A DNA stretch of 64,000 nucleotides from JOPF136 sp035541255. Lineage in GTDB: Bacteria; Acidobacteriota; Terriglobia; Acidiferrales; UBA7541. A model generated the notes under the pieces. It worked only from the letters and a program-made list of their open reading frames with translations. It was not told where the DNA came from and did no database searches. The stretch spans positions 1 through 64,000 of the forward strand of contig DATKNR010000093.1 of assembly GCA_035541255.1 (NCBI GenBank). The letters run 5' to 3'. This document shows positions 14,930-24,476 of the stretch, piece by piece (positions within the stretch are counted from its first letter, which is position 1; every line of letters starts with the position of its first letter). The position numbers were made by a program, and so were the translations under genes.

Positions 14930-16666
14930 CTAATTGGTGGGATTGTTGGGGAATTTGTTGAAGGGCAGCCGCGTTCCGCCGCTCGAGCAGGGATGCATGT
15001 TCCCCGCGGCGTCGACGCAGAACTGGTCCGCGCGGATGGAAGGATCCGGCAGAAAACAATTCATGCCCGTACAGAGCGGGGTGAAATTCAGGAAGCCGGA
15101 AGCGCCGCTATTGGTCACGAAATCGTCCTGATCCACGCCGTCGCCGCTGACACCGAATCCGCCGACCAGTTGCCCATTCGCGTAGAGGCCCACGCTGCCG
15201 GGGAAGAACACGATTCCACTCTGATTGGTCGGGCCCATTACCGGCGGGGGCTGCGAGCCCTGGCTGCAGGGATTGGCCGTATCCTGCAAAAACAAATTAA
15301 AGAAAGGCCCGGGAGAGGTGCCGTCGATGCCCGGAGGATACAGGGGCATGGCTCCGAAGCTGACGGTGCGGTCGGTGACGGAAGTGCCGAGGGGAAGAGG
15401 GCTGAGGTCGGCCGGAACGCGCGAAGGCGAATTGAAATAGATCATGTTGCGCGCTTTGGAGGCGGCGACATCGACGCTGAAGATGGTGGCGTCGCGCATG
15501 CGGCGCAGGCCGATGAGGGTTCCGTCGAGGTCAGCAACAGCGAAGACCATGTGCGCGCGTGAGCCGAGGGGGAGACGGATGATGCCGCGCGTTTGACCCG
15601 CGGCGAACTGGGCGGCGTTGAGGATTTCGGTGACCTGAGCGGCGGTGAGCCCGCCGACGGGCCCCGCCGCAGGGGCGATGAGATCGCCTTCCGGGACGGG
15701 CCCCGGGCTATCGATGGGCCCCATCACGTAGCCGCCGGTGACGGTGCCAGCGGAAAATCCGGCGGGCCGGGTGGTGTTGTTGACGAAAGGCAGTGCGATA
15801 CCGCCGATGATGACCACGCCCGGCGGGGGCAGACTGGTGATTCCAAAGCCGGGAGAGAACGCGCCGGAGAACGCGGCGAATTCCGCCGCGTCGAGGTTGG
15901 AGGCCACGACTCCGACGCCACCGACGGCAAACGTGTCGCCCACGGCATTCTTCTTGAATATGGGGACGCCCCCCGGATTGACGGCAAAGGGCTGGCTATC
16001 CATCACGTCCGCTTTTCCGGTCGCGATTCCCAGTCCGGGGCCTCCAGCCAGCGCGACAGAGGGCGGGAGCGACTGCCCGGGCAGGAAATTGGCCGGGGGG
16101 ACGAGCTGGCAGCCACGGTTCGTATTCTCGATGCCGTACAGGGCGGCGTTGGGCTGGTTCATCACGCCCGGAGGAAAGTGAATGCCGCTGATGTAACGGA
16201 CGGTGCGGGAAGAGAGCGGGGCCTGATCGTTGCTGAAAAAGCTGGCGGTGCGCGCCAGCGATACGGCCTGATCGTTGGCGTTGACGGTCGCGCTGTAATT
16301 CGTGCCGAGAGAGGTGGTGGCGGGCGCCGAAGCCTTGCGGTAGAGAGCGAGGATATCGCCCTGACGGTCGGTGACGGCGACGACCATGGTATCGTCGTTC
16401 AAAGAGAGCAGGGTGGCTGTGACAATGTTCTGCACGTCGGCGGCCGTGAGAACCGCATCAGGAGGAGGGGGCGGTTCGGGAAATCCAGTCGCGCCACCTG
16501 GAGGAGGCGCATTGGAAGGGCCGGGGCCGCCACAAGCATTCATGCCCAACACGGCTGCAAGACCGAAAAGAGCAAGCGAAAACAGGGAAGCGCCGGAGCG
16601 AGGCAGTCCGACTTTGCGCGCCTCAGCGCGCGATTCCGAGCGGCGGTCGGCGTGAGCCAGAGCCAT
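14930..16666 (-). CDS. Lipoprotein with two GlcG/HbpS-like domains
   Basis: This exported protein is about 578 residues. The N-terminus has a hydrophobic stretch ending in AVLGMNAC, a plausible lipobox, then a Pro/Gly-rich linker. The first GlcG/HbpS-like (DUF336) domain begins at LTAADVQNIVTATL, with MVVAVTDRQGDILALYRK. The second begins at LTAAQVTEILNAAQ, with HMVFAVADLDGTLIGLRRM and a late GGFGVSGDGVDQDD turn. Some members of this family bind haem or sense redox state. The ATG at 16666 is preferred to a GTG at 16690, which lacks a ribosome binding site. The gene diverges from the barrel/ten-haem cytochrome operon and shares a promoter region of about 157 bp with it. Two large insertions of about 100 residues, rich in Pro and Gly, lie within the domains. 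Function is inferred only. Confidence 0.75.
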   Translation of the reverse strand: MALAHADRRSESRAEARKVGLPRSGASLFSLALFGLAAVLGMNACGGPGPSNAPPPGGATGFPEPPPPPDAVLTAADVQNIVTATLLSLNDDTMVVAVTDRQGDILALYRKASAPATTSLGTNYSATVNANDQAVSLARTASFFSNDQAPLSSRTVRYISGIHFPPGVMNQPNAALYGIENTNRGCQLVPPANFLPGQSLPPSVALAGGPGLGIATGKADVMDSQPFAVNPGGVPIFKKNAVGDTFAVGGVGVVASNLDAAEFAAFSGAFSPGFGITSLPPPGVVIIGGIALPFVNNTTRPAGFSAGTVTGGYVMGPIDSPGPVPEGDLIAPAAGPVGGLTAAQVTEILNAAQFAAGQTRGIIRLPLGSRAHMVFAVADLDGTLIGLRRMRDATIFSVDVAASKARNMIYFNSPSRVPADLSPLPLGTSVTDRTVSFGAMPLYPPGIDGTSPGPFFNLFLQDTANPCSQGSQPPPVMGPTNQSGIVFFPGSVGLYANGQLVGGFGVSGDGVDQDDFVTNSGASGFLNFTPLCTGMNCFLPDPSIRADQFCVDAAGNMHPCSSGGTRLPFNKFPNNPTN

Positions 16667-16823
16667 TCCAGTTCTGACAGGTAGTATCACAGAGCAAGTC
16701 TACACTCAACCCCCGAGCGCGGATGGTTTCCATACTGCAGGTAAGAGGCTGATAACGCGCCACTGGGAAAACCGTTGCAACCCGAATGGTATTGAGGCAA
16801 TTTAGGGGCGCCTTCCCGCGTCC

Positions 16824-19127
16824 ATGGGCATGGTACGTCCGCACAACGGGCGAACGAGTTTCGGAGCAGCCCCGAAACCGCGCTGGACAACGGTCTTCCT
16901 GCTGCCTGCGATAGGTTTGTGCCTTGCCGCGGCCCTGGCGCTGCCGACGCCGGTCGGTGCGCAGGACGGAACCGCCGGCACCCAAAACACCCCGCCCGAG
17001 AACAGCAGTCTTCAGGGCATCCAACAGGAAAAACCGGGCCCGCAGCGAATCCCCCGTCAAAGCCGAGGCGAAGGCGGCGCGGTGGAAGGCCTGATCCGAC
17101 AGGCGGGCGACGTGTCGAAGATCCACGCGGTGGCGGGAGCACTGGTGTCTGTGCGCAACCTTGCCACGGGCGCGATACATGCCACGCGCGCGAACGGGGA
17201 TGGCGTGTTTCGAGTGCTGAGCCTTCCGGCCGGAGAGTACGAACTGAAGATCGAGGCGGACGGATTCCAGCCGTTTACGCGGCCCAATGTGGCGGTATCG
17301 CCCGGCGAGCTGGTGATCCTGGAAATCGCGCTGGTGCCCGCGGCTGCCGCTGGGCCCATGTCGCGCGTGCCGGCACATCCGGAGCTGGGGCCAGCCCTGC
17401 CGGTCTCCACGCCGACAATGACGGCGACGTACCATGAATGGAGGCGCAGACCGGACTCGAATCCGGATTACGTGCTGAATCCGCCTCCGGAAATTCTGGT
17501 TCCGAGCCAGGAAGTGTACACAACCCTGGCGGACCGGTGGCACGCGGAGATGCCGGATTACCGGCGCTACGCGGTACCGGGCGAAATCCCGTATGTGCAA
17601 GGCCACCTCTATGATCCCTTCAATCGCAACATTCTGAAGGGCGACTACCCGATCTGGCCGAAGGTGCTGGGAAAACAGACGTTCCTGAATATTACCGGCA
17701 CGGCTGACACGTTTATGGATGGGCGCAACGTTCCGACGCCGAGCAACGTGAGCACGGAGAATCCGGGAAGCACGACGTTTTTCGGGCGCGGGGGGCAGTA
17801 CTTTCTGGACCAGACGTTCCGGGTGAGCTTCGACCTGTTCCACGGGGATACGTCTTTCCGCCCGATCGACTGGCGAATCCGGGTGACCCCGGAGGCCAGC
17901 CTGAACTATCTGTCGGTGCAGGAACTGGGCATCGTGCGTCCGAGCCCGACGAAAGGCACGACGCGTTTCGATACGCACGTGGGGCTGCAGGAAGCGTTCT
18001 TCGAATACAAGCTGGCGGACCTGAGCTCAAATTACGATTTCATTTCCCTGCGGGCGGGCATCCAGCAATTCAACGCCGACTTCCGCGGGTTCCTGTTTGT
18101 GGATGAGCAGCCGGGGCTGCGGATCTTCGGGAATGCCGGCAACAACAAGTGGCAGTACAACGCGACCTATTTCAATCTGCTGGAGAAAAACACGAACAGC
18201 GAGCTGAATACCTTTGAGCGGCGCGACCAGCAGGTGCTGATCGCCAACGTGTACCGGCAGGATTTCTTCGTGAAAGGATATACAGCGGAATTCCTGATCG
18301 CCTGGAACAAGGATGACGGGGGGCTGCACTACGACGACAACGGATTCCTGGTGCGGCCGTCGCCGGTCGGGCTGGTGATAGGCCAGGGAACGGGAACGAA
18401 CATCTTTACCCACGGAATCCGGGTGGGATACTTCGGCTGGCTGGGAAACGGTCACTTCGGGCGGTACAACATCACGCATGCGTTCTACGAGGCGGTAGGG
18501 AAAGACAGCCTGAACCCGCTGGCCGGGCGGAAGGTGACCGTGAACGCGCAGTTCGCGGCGCTGGAGCTATCGAAAGACTACGACTGGGTGCGCTTCCGGG
18601 TATCGGGGCTGTACGCCAGCGGCGACGCGAATCCGCGGGACGGGCGGGCAAATGGGTTCGATTCGATCGTGGACGAGATGAATTTTGCCGGGGGGATTTT
18701 CAGTTTCTTCAATCGGGAGTCAATCCGCCTGACGAGCACCGCGGTTTCGCTGAACCCGGGCAACACGCTGCTGCCGGACCTGCGGTCAAATAAGGACGAA
18801 GGCCAGGCCAACTTCGTCAACCCGGGGATCATTGTGATCAATACGGGGGCCGACTTCGACGTGACGCCGAAGCTGCGTGCCTTCCTGAACCTGAATTATC
18901 TTCGCTTCGACCGTACGGAGCCACTGGAGCTGCTCCTGTTCCAACAGAACATCCGGCACGATATAGGGATGGACTACGGGGTGGGGTTCCGTTATCGTCC
19001 ACCACTTAGCGAAAACATCGTGCTGACGTTCGGCGCGGCGGGGCTTGCCCCGGGGTCGGGATTCAGGGACATCTACCAGTCGCGGCAGTACTGGTCTGTG
19101 TTTGCGAAAGCGAACTTCGTATTCTGA
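16824..19127 (+). CDS. Outer-membrane beta-barrel with carboxypeptidase-regulatory-like plug domain
   Basis: This 767-residue protein has a signal peptide (about residues 20-47, ending TPVGAQ). Residues about 86-172 form a carboxypeptidase-regulatory-like beta-sandwich (VAGALVSVRNLATGAIHATR, GEYELKIEADGFQPFTR), as in many acidobacterial outer-membrane receptors. From about residue 290 the sequence shows alternating amphipathic strands rich in Tyr, Phe and Asn, and it ends in AKANFVF. A C-terminal aromatic residue is typical of barrels inserted by the BAM complex. No TonB box or canonical TonB plug was found. The stop TGA shares its A with the ATG of the multihaem cytochrome (19127), so the two products are probably made together. 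A porin role for an electron-transfer pair is a reasonable hypothesis. The start codon is not certain, because the nearest AGGGG is 15 bases away. Confidence 0.75.
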   Translation: MGMVRPHNGRTSFGAAPKPRWTTVFLLPAIGLCLAAALALPTPVGAQDGTAGTQNTPPENSSLQGIQQEKPGPQRIPRQSRGEGGAVEGLIRQAGDVSKIHAVAGALVSVRNLATGAIHATRANGDGVFRVLSLPAGEYELKIEADGFQPFTRPNVAVSPGELVILEIALVPAAAAGPMSRVPAHPELGPALPVSTPTMTATYHEWRRRPDSNPDYVLNPPPEILVPSQEVYTTLADRWHAEMPDYRRYAVPGEIPYVQGHLYDPFNRNILKGDYPIWPKVLGKQTFLNITGTADTFMDGRNVPTPSNVSTENPGSTTFFGRGGQYFLDQTFRVSFDLFHGDTSFRPIDWRIRVTPEASLNYLSVQELGIVRPSPTKGTTRFDTHVGLQEAFFEYKLADLSSNYDFISLRAGIQQFNADFRGFLFVDEQPGLRIFGNAGNNKWQYNATYFNLLEKNTNSELNTFERRDQQVLIANVYRQDFFVKGYTAEFLIAWNKDDGGLHYDDNGFLVRPSPVGLVIGQGTGTNIFTHGIRVGYFGWLGNGHFGRYNITHAFYEAVGKDSLNPLAGRKVTVNAQFAALELSKDYDWVRFRVSGLYASGDANPRDGRANGFDSIVDEMNFAGGIFSFFNRESIRLTSTAVSLNPGNTLLPDLRSNKDEGQANFVNPGIIVINTGADFDVTPKLRAFLNLNYLRFDRTEPLELLLFQQNIRHDIGMDYGVGFRYRPPLSENIVLTFGAAGLAPGSGFRDIYQSRQYWSVFAKANFVF

Positions 19128-22100
19128 TGAAGAAGCCAGGCACACGATCTAGCCGAAGGAAATGGGCCGCCAGCGATAGCGGAGGGATTTCCGGTCCGCT
19201 GCTGTTTGCCGCGGCGGTGCTGAGTTTTGTGGTGGTGGCCTTCGCGGGCTCCGGCGGGGGGCGCCGCGAGGCCGCAGCGCCGAGGCCCGCGGCGGCGCAG
19301 GAGATGACTTACGGGCAGACAGCGGCCGAGGCGGAGCGGAAGAGCACGGGCTGCAAGTCCTGCCACACGTCGGAAGATGCGCCGACGATGCACCCTCGCG
19401 GGTTGATCAACATCGGGTGCACGGATTGTCATGGGGGCAACGCGGAGGTAAGCGTGGCGGCGGGCACGAGCCCGAGCACCACCGAGTACGAAGACGCCAA
19501 ACTGAAGGCGCACATCCAGCCGCGGCACAAGATGCTGCGGGACCGCGCCGAGCTCCCGTACGACTCCTACACGCTGTGGCTGCGGGAGAGCGCAGAGTAT
19601 GTGAAATTCGTGAATCCGGGCGACCTGCGGGTGGCGGAGGAGACCTGCGGGCAGCTTGGTTGCCATCCTTCCGAGGTGCGCGCCGTCTCCACCAGTATGA
19701 TGACGCACACGGGGTTCCTGTGGGGCGCGGCACTGTATAACAACGGCGCCTTCCCGCTGAAGGACACGCACTTCGGCGAAAGTTACACTCGTGACGGCGA
19801 ACCGCGCGGGATGAAGACGATGCCCCCGCCCACGCCGCAGGAGATTCACGACAAAAACATCCGGCCGGAACTGGAACCGCTGGAGCGGTGGGAGATATCG
19901 CAGCCGGGCAACGTGCTGCGGGTGTTCGAGCGGGGCGGGATGAAGAAGGGCGAGATAGGGAATCCGGAACTGGATGAAGATCCTGGGAAGCCGGACGTGA
20001 AGCTGAGTTTCCGGGGATTTGGGACGCAGTTGCGCACCGACCCCGTGTTCCTGGGGCTGCAGAAGACGCGGCTGGTGGACCCGGTGCTTTCCCTGCCGGG
20101 CACGAACGACCATCCGGGCGACTTCCGGGGCAGCGGGTGCACGGCGTGCCACGTGGTGTACGCGAATGACCGCGACCCGCTGCACTCCGGCTTTTATGCC
20201 AAATACGGAAACACGGGACTGACGGCGACGGGCGACCCCACAATTCCGAAAGACCAGCGCGGACACGGGATCAAGCACGAGTTCACGCGGGCCATCCCCT
20301 CGAGCCAGTGCATGATCTGCCATGTCCACCCGGGTACGAACATGGTGACGCCGTATTACGGCTACACGTGGTGGGACAACGAAATCGACGGCGCGGCGAT
20401 GTATCCCGACAAGCAGCGCTACCCCACCGAGGAGCAACGCTTCGCCGAGTACAAGAAGAATCCGGAAGCTGGAGCCATCCGCGGGCTGTGGTCCGACGAG
20501 AAGTTCCTGGACCAGATCGGGACGGCGGAGTTCAACTCCAAGCTGAAGAACACGAAATTCGCCGACTTCCACGGCCACGGCTGGGTGTTCCGTGCGGTAT
20601 ACAAGCACGACCGCAAAGGAAACTGGCTGGACAAGGACGGGAACGTCATCGCGCCGGACGATCCGGAGAAATTCGCGAAGGCCGTGCATCTGGCCGACAT
20701 CCACATGGAGAAGGGGATGCACTGCGTGGACTGCCACTTCAAGCAGGACAACCACGGGAACGGGAAAATATACGGAGAGCCGCGTGCGGCGATTGAGGTG
20801 GATTGCGTGGATTGCCACGGATCGATCCAGCAGAAGGCCACACTGTTCACCTCCGGAATTGCGGCGCCCGGGGGCGGGACGCCGCTGGAAGCGATGCGCA
20901 CGGCGTTCGGCGAGCGGCAGTTCGAATGGCGCAACGGGAAGCTCTACCAGCGCTCGATGCTGGAGGCGGGCAAGGAATGGGAAGTGGTGCAGGTGCTGGA
21001 CACAATCACACCGGGCAACGCGCATTACAGCGAAAAATCGCGCTGGGCCAAAACCATACAGAAGGATGGAAAGACCTGGGGAACGGTGCCGGAAGATTCC
21101 TCGAAGCTGGCGCACGACAACAAGAACGTGACCTGCTTCCTGTGCCACACGTCCTGGACGACGAGCTGCTTCGGGTGCCACCTGCAGATGACGGCGAACG
21201 CGCGGAAGCCCATGCTGCACTACGAAGGGCTGATGACGCGGAACTACACGACGTACAACTTCCAGGTTCTACGCGACGACATGTGGATGATGGGGATCGA
21301 CGGGACGGTGACGCATCACCGCTTCGCACCGGCGCGGTCTTCGTGCGCGATTCTGGTCAGCTCGCAGAACGCAGACCGGGACTGGCTCTACTACGTGCAG
21401 CAGACCATTTCCGCGCCCGGATTCAGCGGTCAGGCGTTCAGCACCTACGTGCCGCACACGGTGCGCGCCAAGGAAACGAAGGAGTGCAGCGACTGCCATC
21501 TCTCCAATTCCGGGGACAACAACGCGTGGATGGCATCGATGCTGCTGCAGGGCACGAACTTCGTGAACTTCATGGGCCGCTACGTGTTCGTGGCCACGGG
21601 CAAAAAGGGGTACGAAGCCGTGGCCGTGGCCGAGCACGACGAGCCGGAAGCCATCATCGGGAGCGACCTGCAGCGCATGGCGTATCCCGATGATTACAAG
21701 AAGCACCTGGAACACAAGCTCGAGCTGGAGACGGCCGAGGAGCATCACGGGCACGTGCTGGACCTGCAGGCGCGCGGGGAATACCTGTACGCGGCGGAAG
21801 GAAAGGACGGGTTCCGCATCTACGACATCGCGAACATCGACAACAAGGATTTCTCGGAAAAGATGACCACCGCGCCGGTGTCGCCGATCGGGCAGAAGTT
21901 CTATTTGAAGACGAAAGACGCGGCGTCGGTGGCGTCGCCGACGACGCTGGGCGTGGACCCGCTGCGCGTGGTGCCGCCGGAAAACGAAGAGCAGGCCATC
22001 AACCTGATTTACGGCTTCCTGTTCATCGCCGACCGCCAGGAAGGGCTGATTGTGGTGGGGAATCCGGACCTGAAAGCGAAGAGTCCGGGCGTGGGAACGC

Positions 22101-23047
22101 TGCTGGACGGCAACCCGAACAACAATTTCCTGAAGCGAGCGTACGCGTTCAATCCGAACGGGGAACTGGCCGGAGCGCACTACGTGGTGATCGTGGGGAC
22201 GTACGCGTATGTGCTGTGCAATAAGGGCCTGGCCGTGGTGGATTTGAGCAACATGCTGGCGCCGAAGCTGGCGTCCATGATCGGCGCGCCGGACCTAGTG
22301 GAACCGCGTGCCGTGCAGGCGCAGTTCCGCTATGGCTTCGTGGTGGATAAAGAAGGACTGAAGGTGCTGGACATCACGGACCTGGCGCATCCGCGCCGGG
22401 TGCAGGGGGCGGTGGTGCCGTTCCCCGACGCGCGCAATGTGTACGTGGCGCGCACGTACGCCTACGTCTCCGCAGGCGCGCAGGGACTGGCCATCGTGGA
22501 CGTGGAGCAGCCGGAACATCCGAAGATGGACCAGGTGTTCAACGCCAACGGCGAGATGAACGACGTGAACGACGTGAAAATCGGGATGGTGGCGGCGAGC
22601 GCGTTCGCCTTTGTGGCCGACGGAAAGAACGGGCTGCGAGTGCTGCAGATCGTTTCGCCGGAGGATGATCCGCTGTTCAGCGGCTTCAGCCCGCGGCCGA
22701 AGCCGAAGCTGATCGCGAATTACAAGACAGACGGCCCCGCGCTTGCCATTTCCAAGGGGATTGACCGCGACCGCGCAGTGGACGAAAGCGGAAATCAGCT
22801 CGCCGCGTTCGGACGCCGGGGCGCGCGCCCGCTGAATCACGCCGAAACGGAAAGCCTCTACATGATCGACGGCAGGGTTTTCACCGTGAGTGACACGCCG
22901 GGAACGCCGGTGAGCCTTGCGGGCGCACCCGGGAGCTCCGCGGCGAACACGGGAGACAAGACGAGCTGGCTCGACCGCGCCGAGGCGGCGCTGCGCAGCT
23001 TCGCGCAGAACCTAATGTCGCTCATCGGTACGCTGCTGACCACCTGA
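19127..23047 (+). CDS. Ten-haem cytochrome c with C-terminal LVIVD beta-propeller
   Basis: This 1306-residue exported protein has a hydrophobic segment at about 22-40 that serves as signal peptide or anchor. Nine CXXCH motifs lie at about residues 76, 98, 338, 395, 533, 560, 670, 681 and 787. A tenth motif is expanded: CGQLGCH (174-180, CX4CH). Many additional His residues could be distal ligands. From about 874 to 1185 come at least five to six LVIVD-type repeats, such as EGLKVLDITDLAHPRRV, QGLAIVDVEQPEHPKM and NGLRVLQIVSPED, which fold as a beta-propeller. The last 25 residues form an amphipathic helix. The start codon overlaps the barrel gene's stop. Haem attachment requires the periplasmic Ccm or Ccs machinery. 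The protein probably moves electrons across the periplasm or to the cell surface, but the partner and acceptor are unknown. Confidence 0.85.
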   Translation: MKKPGTRSSRRKWAASDSGGISGPLLFAAAVLSFVVVAFAGSGGGRREAAAPRPAAAQEMTYGQTAAEAERKSTGCKSCHTSEDAPTMHPRGLINIGCTDCHGGNAEVSVAAGTSPSTTEYEDAKLKAHIQPRHKMLRDRAELPYDSYTLWLRESAEYVKFVNPGDLRVAEETCGQLGCHPSEVRAVSTSMMTHTGFLWGAALYNNGAFPLKDTHFGESYTRDGEPRGMKTMPPPTPQEIHDKNIRPELEPLERWEISQPGNVLRVFERGGMKKGEIGNPELDEDPGKPDVKLSFRGFGTQLRTDPVFLGLQKTRLVDPVLSLPGTNDHPGDFRGSGCTACHVVYANDRDPLHSGFYAKYGNTGLTATGDPTIPKDQRGHGIKHEFTRAIPSSQCMICHVHPGTNMVTPYYGYTWWDNEIDGAAMYPDKQRYPTEEQRFAEYKKNPEAGAIRGLWSDEKFLDQIGTAEFNSKLKNTKFADFHGHGWVFRAVYKHDRKGNWLDKDGNVIAPDDPEKFAKAVHLADIHMEKGMHCVDCHFKQDNHGNGKIYGEPRAAIEVDCVDCHGSIQQKATLFTSGIAAPGGGTPLEAMRTAFGERQFEWRNGKLYQRSMLEAGKEWEVVQVLDTITPGNAHYSEKSRWAKTIQKDGKTWGTVPEDSSKLAHDNKNVTCFLCHTSWTTSCFGCHLQMTANARKPMLHYEGLMTRNYTTYNFQVLRDDMWMMGIDGTVTHHRFAPARSSCAILVSSQNADRDWLYYVQQTISAPGFSGQAFSTYVPHTVRAKETKECSDCHLSNSGDNNAWMASMLLQGTNFVNFMGRYVFVATGKKGYEAVAVAEHDEPEAIIGSDLQRMAYPDDYKKHLEHKLELETAEEHHGHVLDLQARGEYLYAAEGKDGFRIYDIANIDNKDFSEKMTTAPVSPIGQKFYLKTKDAASVASPTTLGVDPLRVVPPENEEQAINLIYGFLFIADRQEGLIVVGNPDLKAKSPGVGTLLDGNPNNNFLKRAYAFNPNGELAGAHYVVIVGTYAYVLCNKGLAVVDLSNMLAPKLASMIGAPDLVEPRAVQAQFRYGFVVDKEGLKVLDITDLAHPRRVQGAVVPFPDARNVYVARTYAYVSAGAQGLAIVDVEQPEHPKMDQVFNANGEMNDVNDVKIGMVAASAFAFVADGKNGLRVLQIVSPEDDPLFSGFSPRPKPKLIANYKTDGPALAISKGIDRDRAVDESGNQLAAFGRRGARPLNHAETESLYMIDGRVFTVSDTPGTPVSLAGAPGSSAANTGDKTSWLDRAEAALRSFAQNLMSLIGTLLTT

Positions 23048-23246
23048 ACTGCGGAAATCCGCCGTCAAACTTCGCAGTCCTGCAGGGTTCATGAGAGGCA
23101 GAGCGCGGTCTTCCTCGCCGGCGTTGAAACCTCCCCAGGTTCTTTGCGCTCTACTCATAGTTGCTACCTGCCAAGGGCTCACGAGGGACTGCCTGCGAAT
23201 AAAGCTTCCGCTTCGGATGTCCCATTTTCAGGAGCAGCCAGAAGAA

Positions 23247-24332
23247 TTAGTCAGGGAGGTAAGTCGGCGGATTTGCTGTTTCCTGAGTTGCATCCAGCTG
23301 AAAACAGTACCGCCCTGCCGAATGAAACCACGCGGGGGAACTGCTCGTTCCGGCTGCACGCTCGCTGGCCGTCGAAAAAACAGCGCACAGTTCGTACCTG
23401 CTCCCTGCCTGGGCTCGATATTCATATTGTTTGCGCGTAATCGGGTCAGCGATGACCACGCCGGGCAGATCATCGAGATGTTCCGGCAGCTTGCTGCTGT
23501 CGCCCTTCCAGTGGGAGTTGATCTGCACGCTCAGTTGGAATAGGTCCTGTAACCGCTTCTGATCGGCACGCAACAGTCGTTGAGTGCTCGGGCCGCCAAT
23601 TTGCAGAAATCCGAAGATGACCATTACGCAGCTGGCCACCGCGCTGAGTCCCGCCATCCAGACGTCTCTTTTGCTCGCGCCCTGATCCAAAGCATGCTCG
23701 GGTTTTCGCAATCCCGAGTAGTAATAGAAGAACACGCCGCCGGAGAGCAGGAGCACGACCAGAGCCTTGGTTAAGAACCGAGAGGTCGTTTCGCCCCTCA
23801 AGAAATAGGTCAGCACGGTGATCAAGTCGCCGATAAAGACTCCGGCGGCGACGACCAGCGCCATATACGTGAGCCATCTCCGGACCGCAGAATCCAATTT
23901 TTCCGGATGTTTTCTTGCGTCGCGGATTACCGCTCGTGACACGAGGAGAAATACAGGGAATGCGACGAGCACCGAAGCCATCTCGGAGGCAATGCTGTAC
24001 ATCTCGTACTGCGAACCGTAGGCGTTGCCAGATGAAAAAAGCATGTCCGAAAGCCATCGATCGATCAGGCTGAAAGCGAGCGAGCCCAAGCCGATTGTCC
24101 AGGTTGCCAGAGTAGAAAAGACCAGCAAATAGAAGAAGGCATCCTTGGCGCCGGTTCCCCCGGATCCGCGAACGGGAATTTCTGTTCCGGTCACCCGCTC
24201 GTAATGGCCAGCGAGGGCTGCATACACTTCCTTCTCCGACCAGCCCCGTGCGGCAAGGATTCCGACGATGGACTGATCGGAAGCTCCACCCGCCTTCGCG
24301 CCTTCTATGAATGCCTGAATCTTGGGATCCAT
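23247..24332 (-). CDS. DUF5671-domain membrane protein
   Basis: This 361-residue protein starts with a short helical region (about 1-45: MDPKIQAFIEGAKAGGASDQ, then GWSEKEVYAALAGHY). The integral membrane region follows: DAFFYLLVFSTLATWTIGLGSLAFSLIDRW, MASVLVAFPVFLLVSRAVI, YMALVVAAGVFIGDLITVLTYFL, ALVVLLLSGGVFFYYYSGL and WMAGLSAVASCVMVIFGFLQIGG. The first of these matches the DUF5671 pattern. The C-terminal 100 residues are soluble and include DPITRKQYEYRAQAGSRYELCAVFSTAS, a segment commonly seen at the end of this type of protein. Function is unknown. It is convergent with the cytochrome gene. The 199-bp gap between them contains only a weak five-base hairpin just after the cytochrome stop. 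Confidence 0.75.
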   Translation of the reverse strand: MDPKIQAFIEGAKAGGASDQSIVGILAARGWSEKEVYAALAGHYERVTGTEIPVRGSGGTGAKDAFFYLLVFSTLATWTIGLGSLAFSLIDRWLSDMLFSSGNAYGSQYEMYSIASEMASVLVAFPVFLLVSRAVIRDARKHPEKLDSAVRRWLTYMALVVAAGVFIGDLITVLTYFLRGETTSRFLTKALVVLLLSGGVFFYYYSGLRKPEHALDQGASKRDVWMAGLSAVASCVMVIFGFLQIGGPSTQRLLRADQKRLQDLFQLSVQINSHWKGDSSKLPEHLDDLPGVVIADPITRKQYEYRAQAGSRYELCAVFSTASERAAGTSSSPAWFHSAGRYCFQLDATQETANPPTYLPD

Positions 24333-24476
24333 GCGGGCCTAATACTACCTGAAAACTTAATGCAATGTTCTAAGAGATCCAATTCCAGCCGTCGGTCCGC
24401 CACAGCATGAGAGACGTCCGAAAATAGGGGGGCGCGGGCAGGCGTACGCGCTGTGACGCGCTCTGGTATCGTTCTC

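Noticed and set aside
14909..14932. A GCGGC/GCCGC hairpin between convergent genes as a terminator
   Set aside because: The stem is only five bases with a long loop and no T-run on either strand, so it is too weak to call.
19073..21220. A 715-codon frame antisense to the multihaem cytochrome
   Set aside because: The plus strand carries regularly spaced haem motifs. The antisense product has no recognisable domain.
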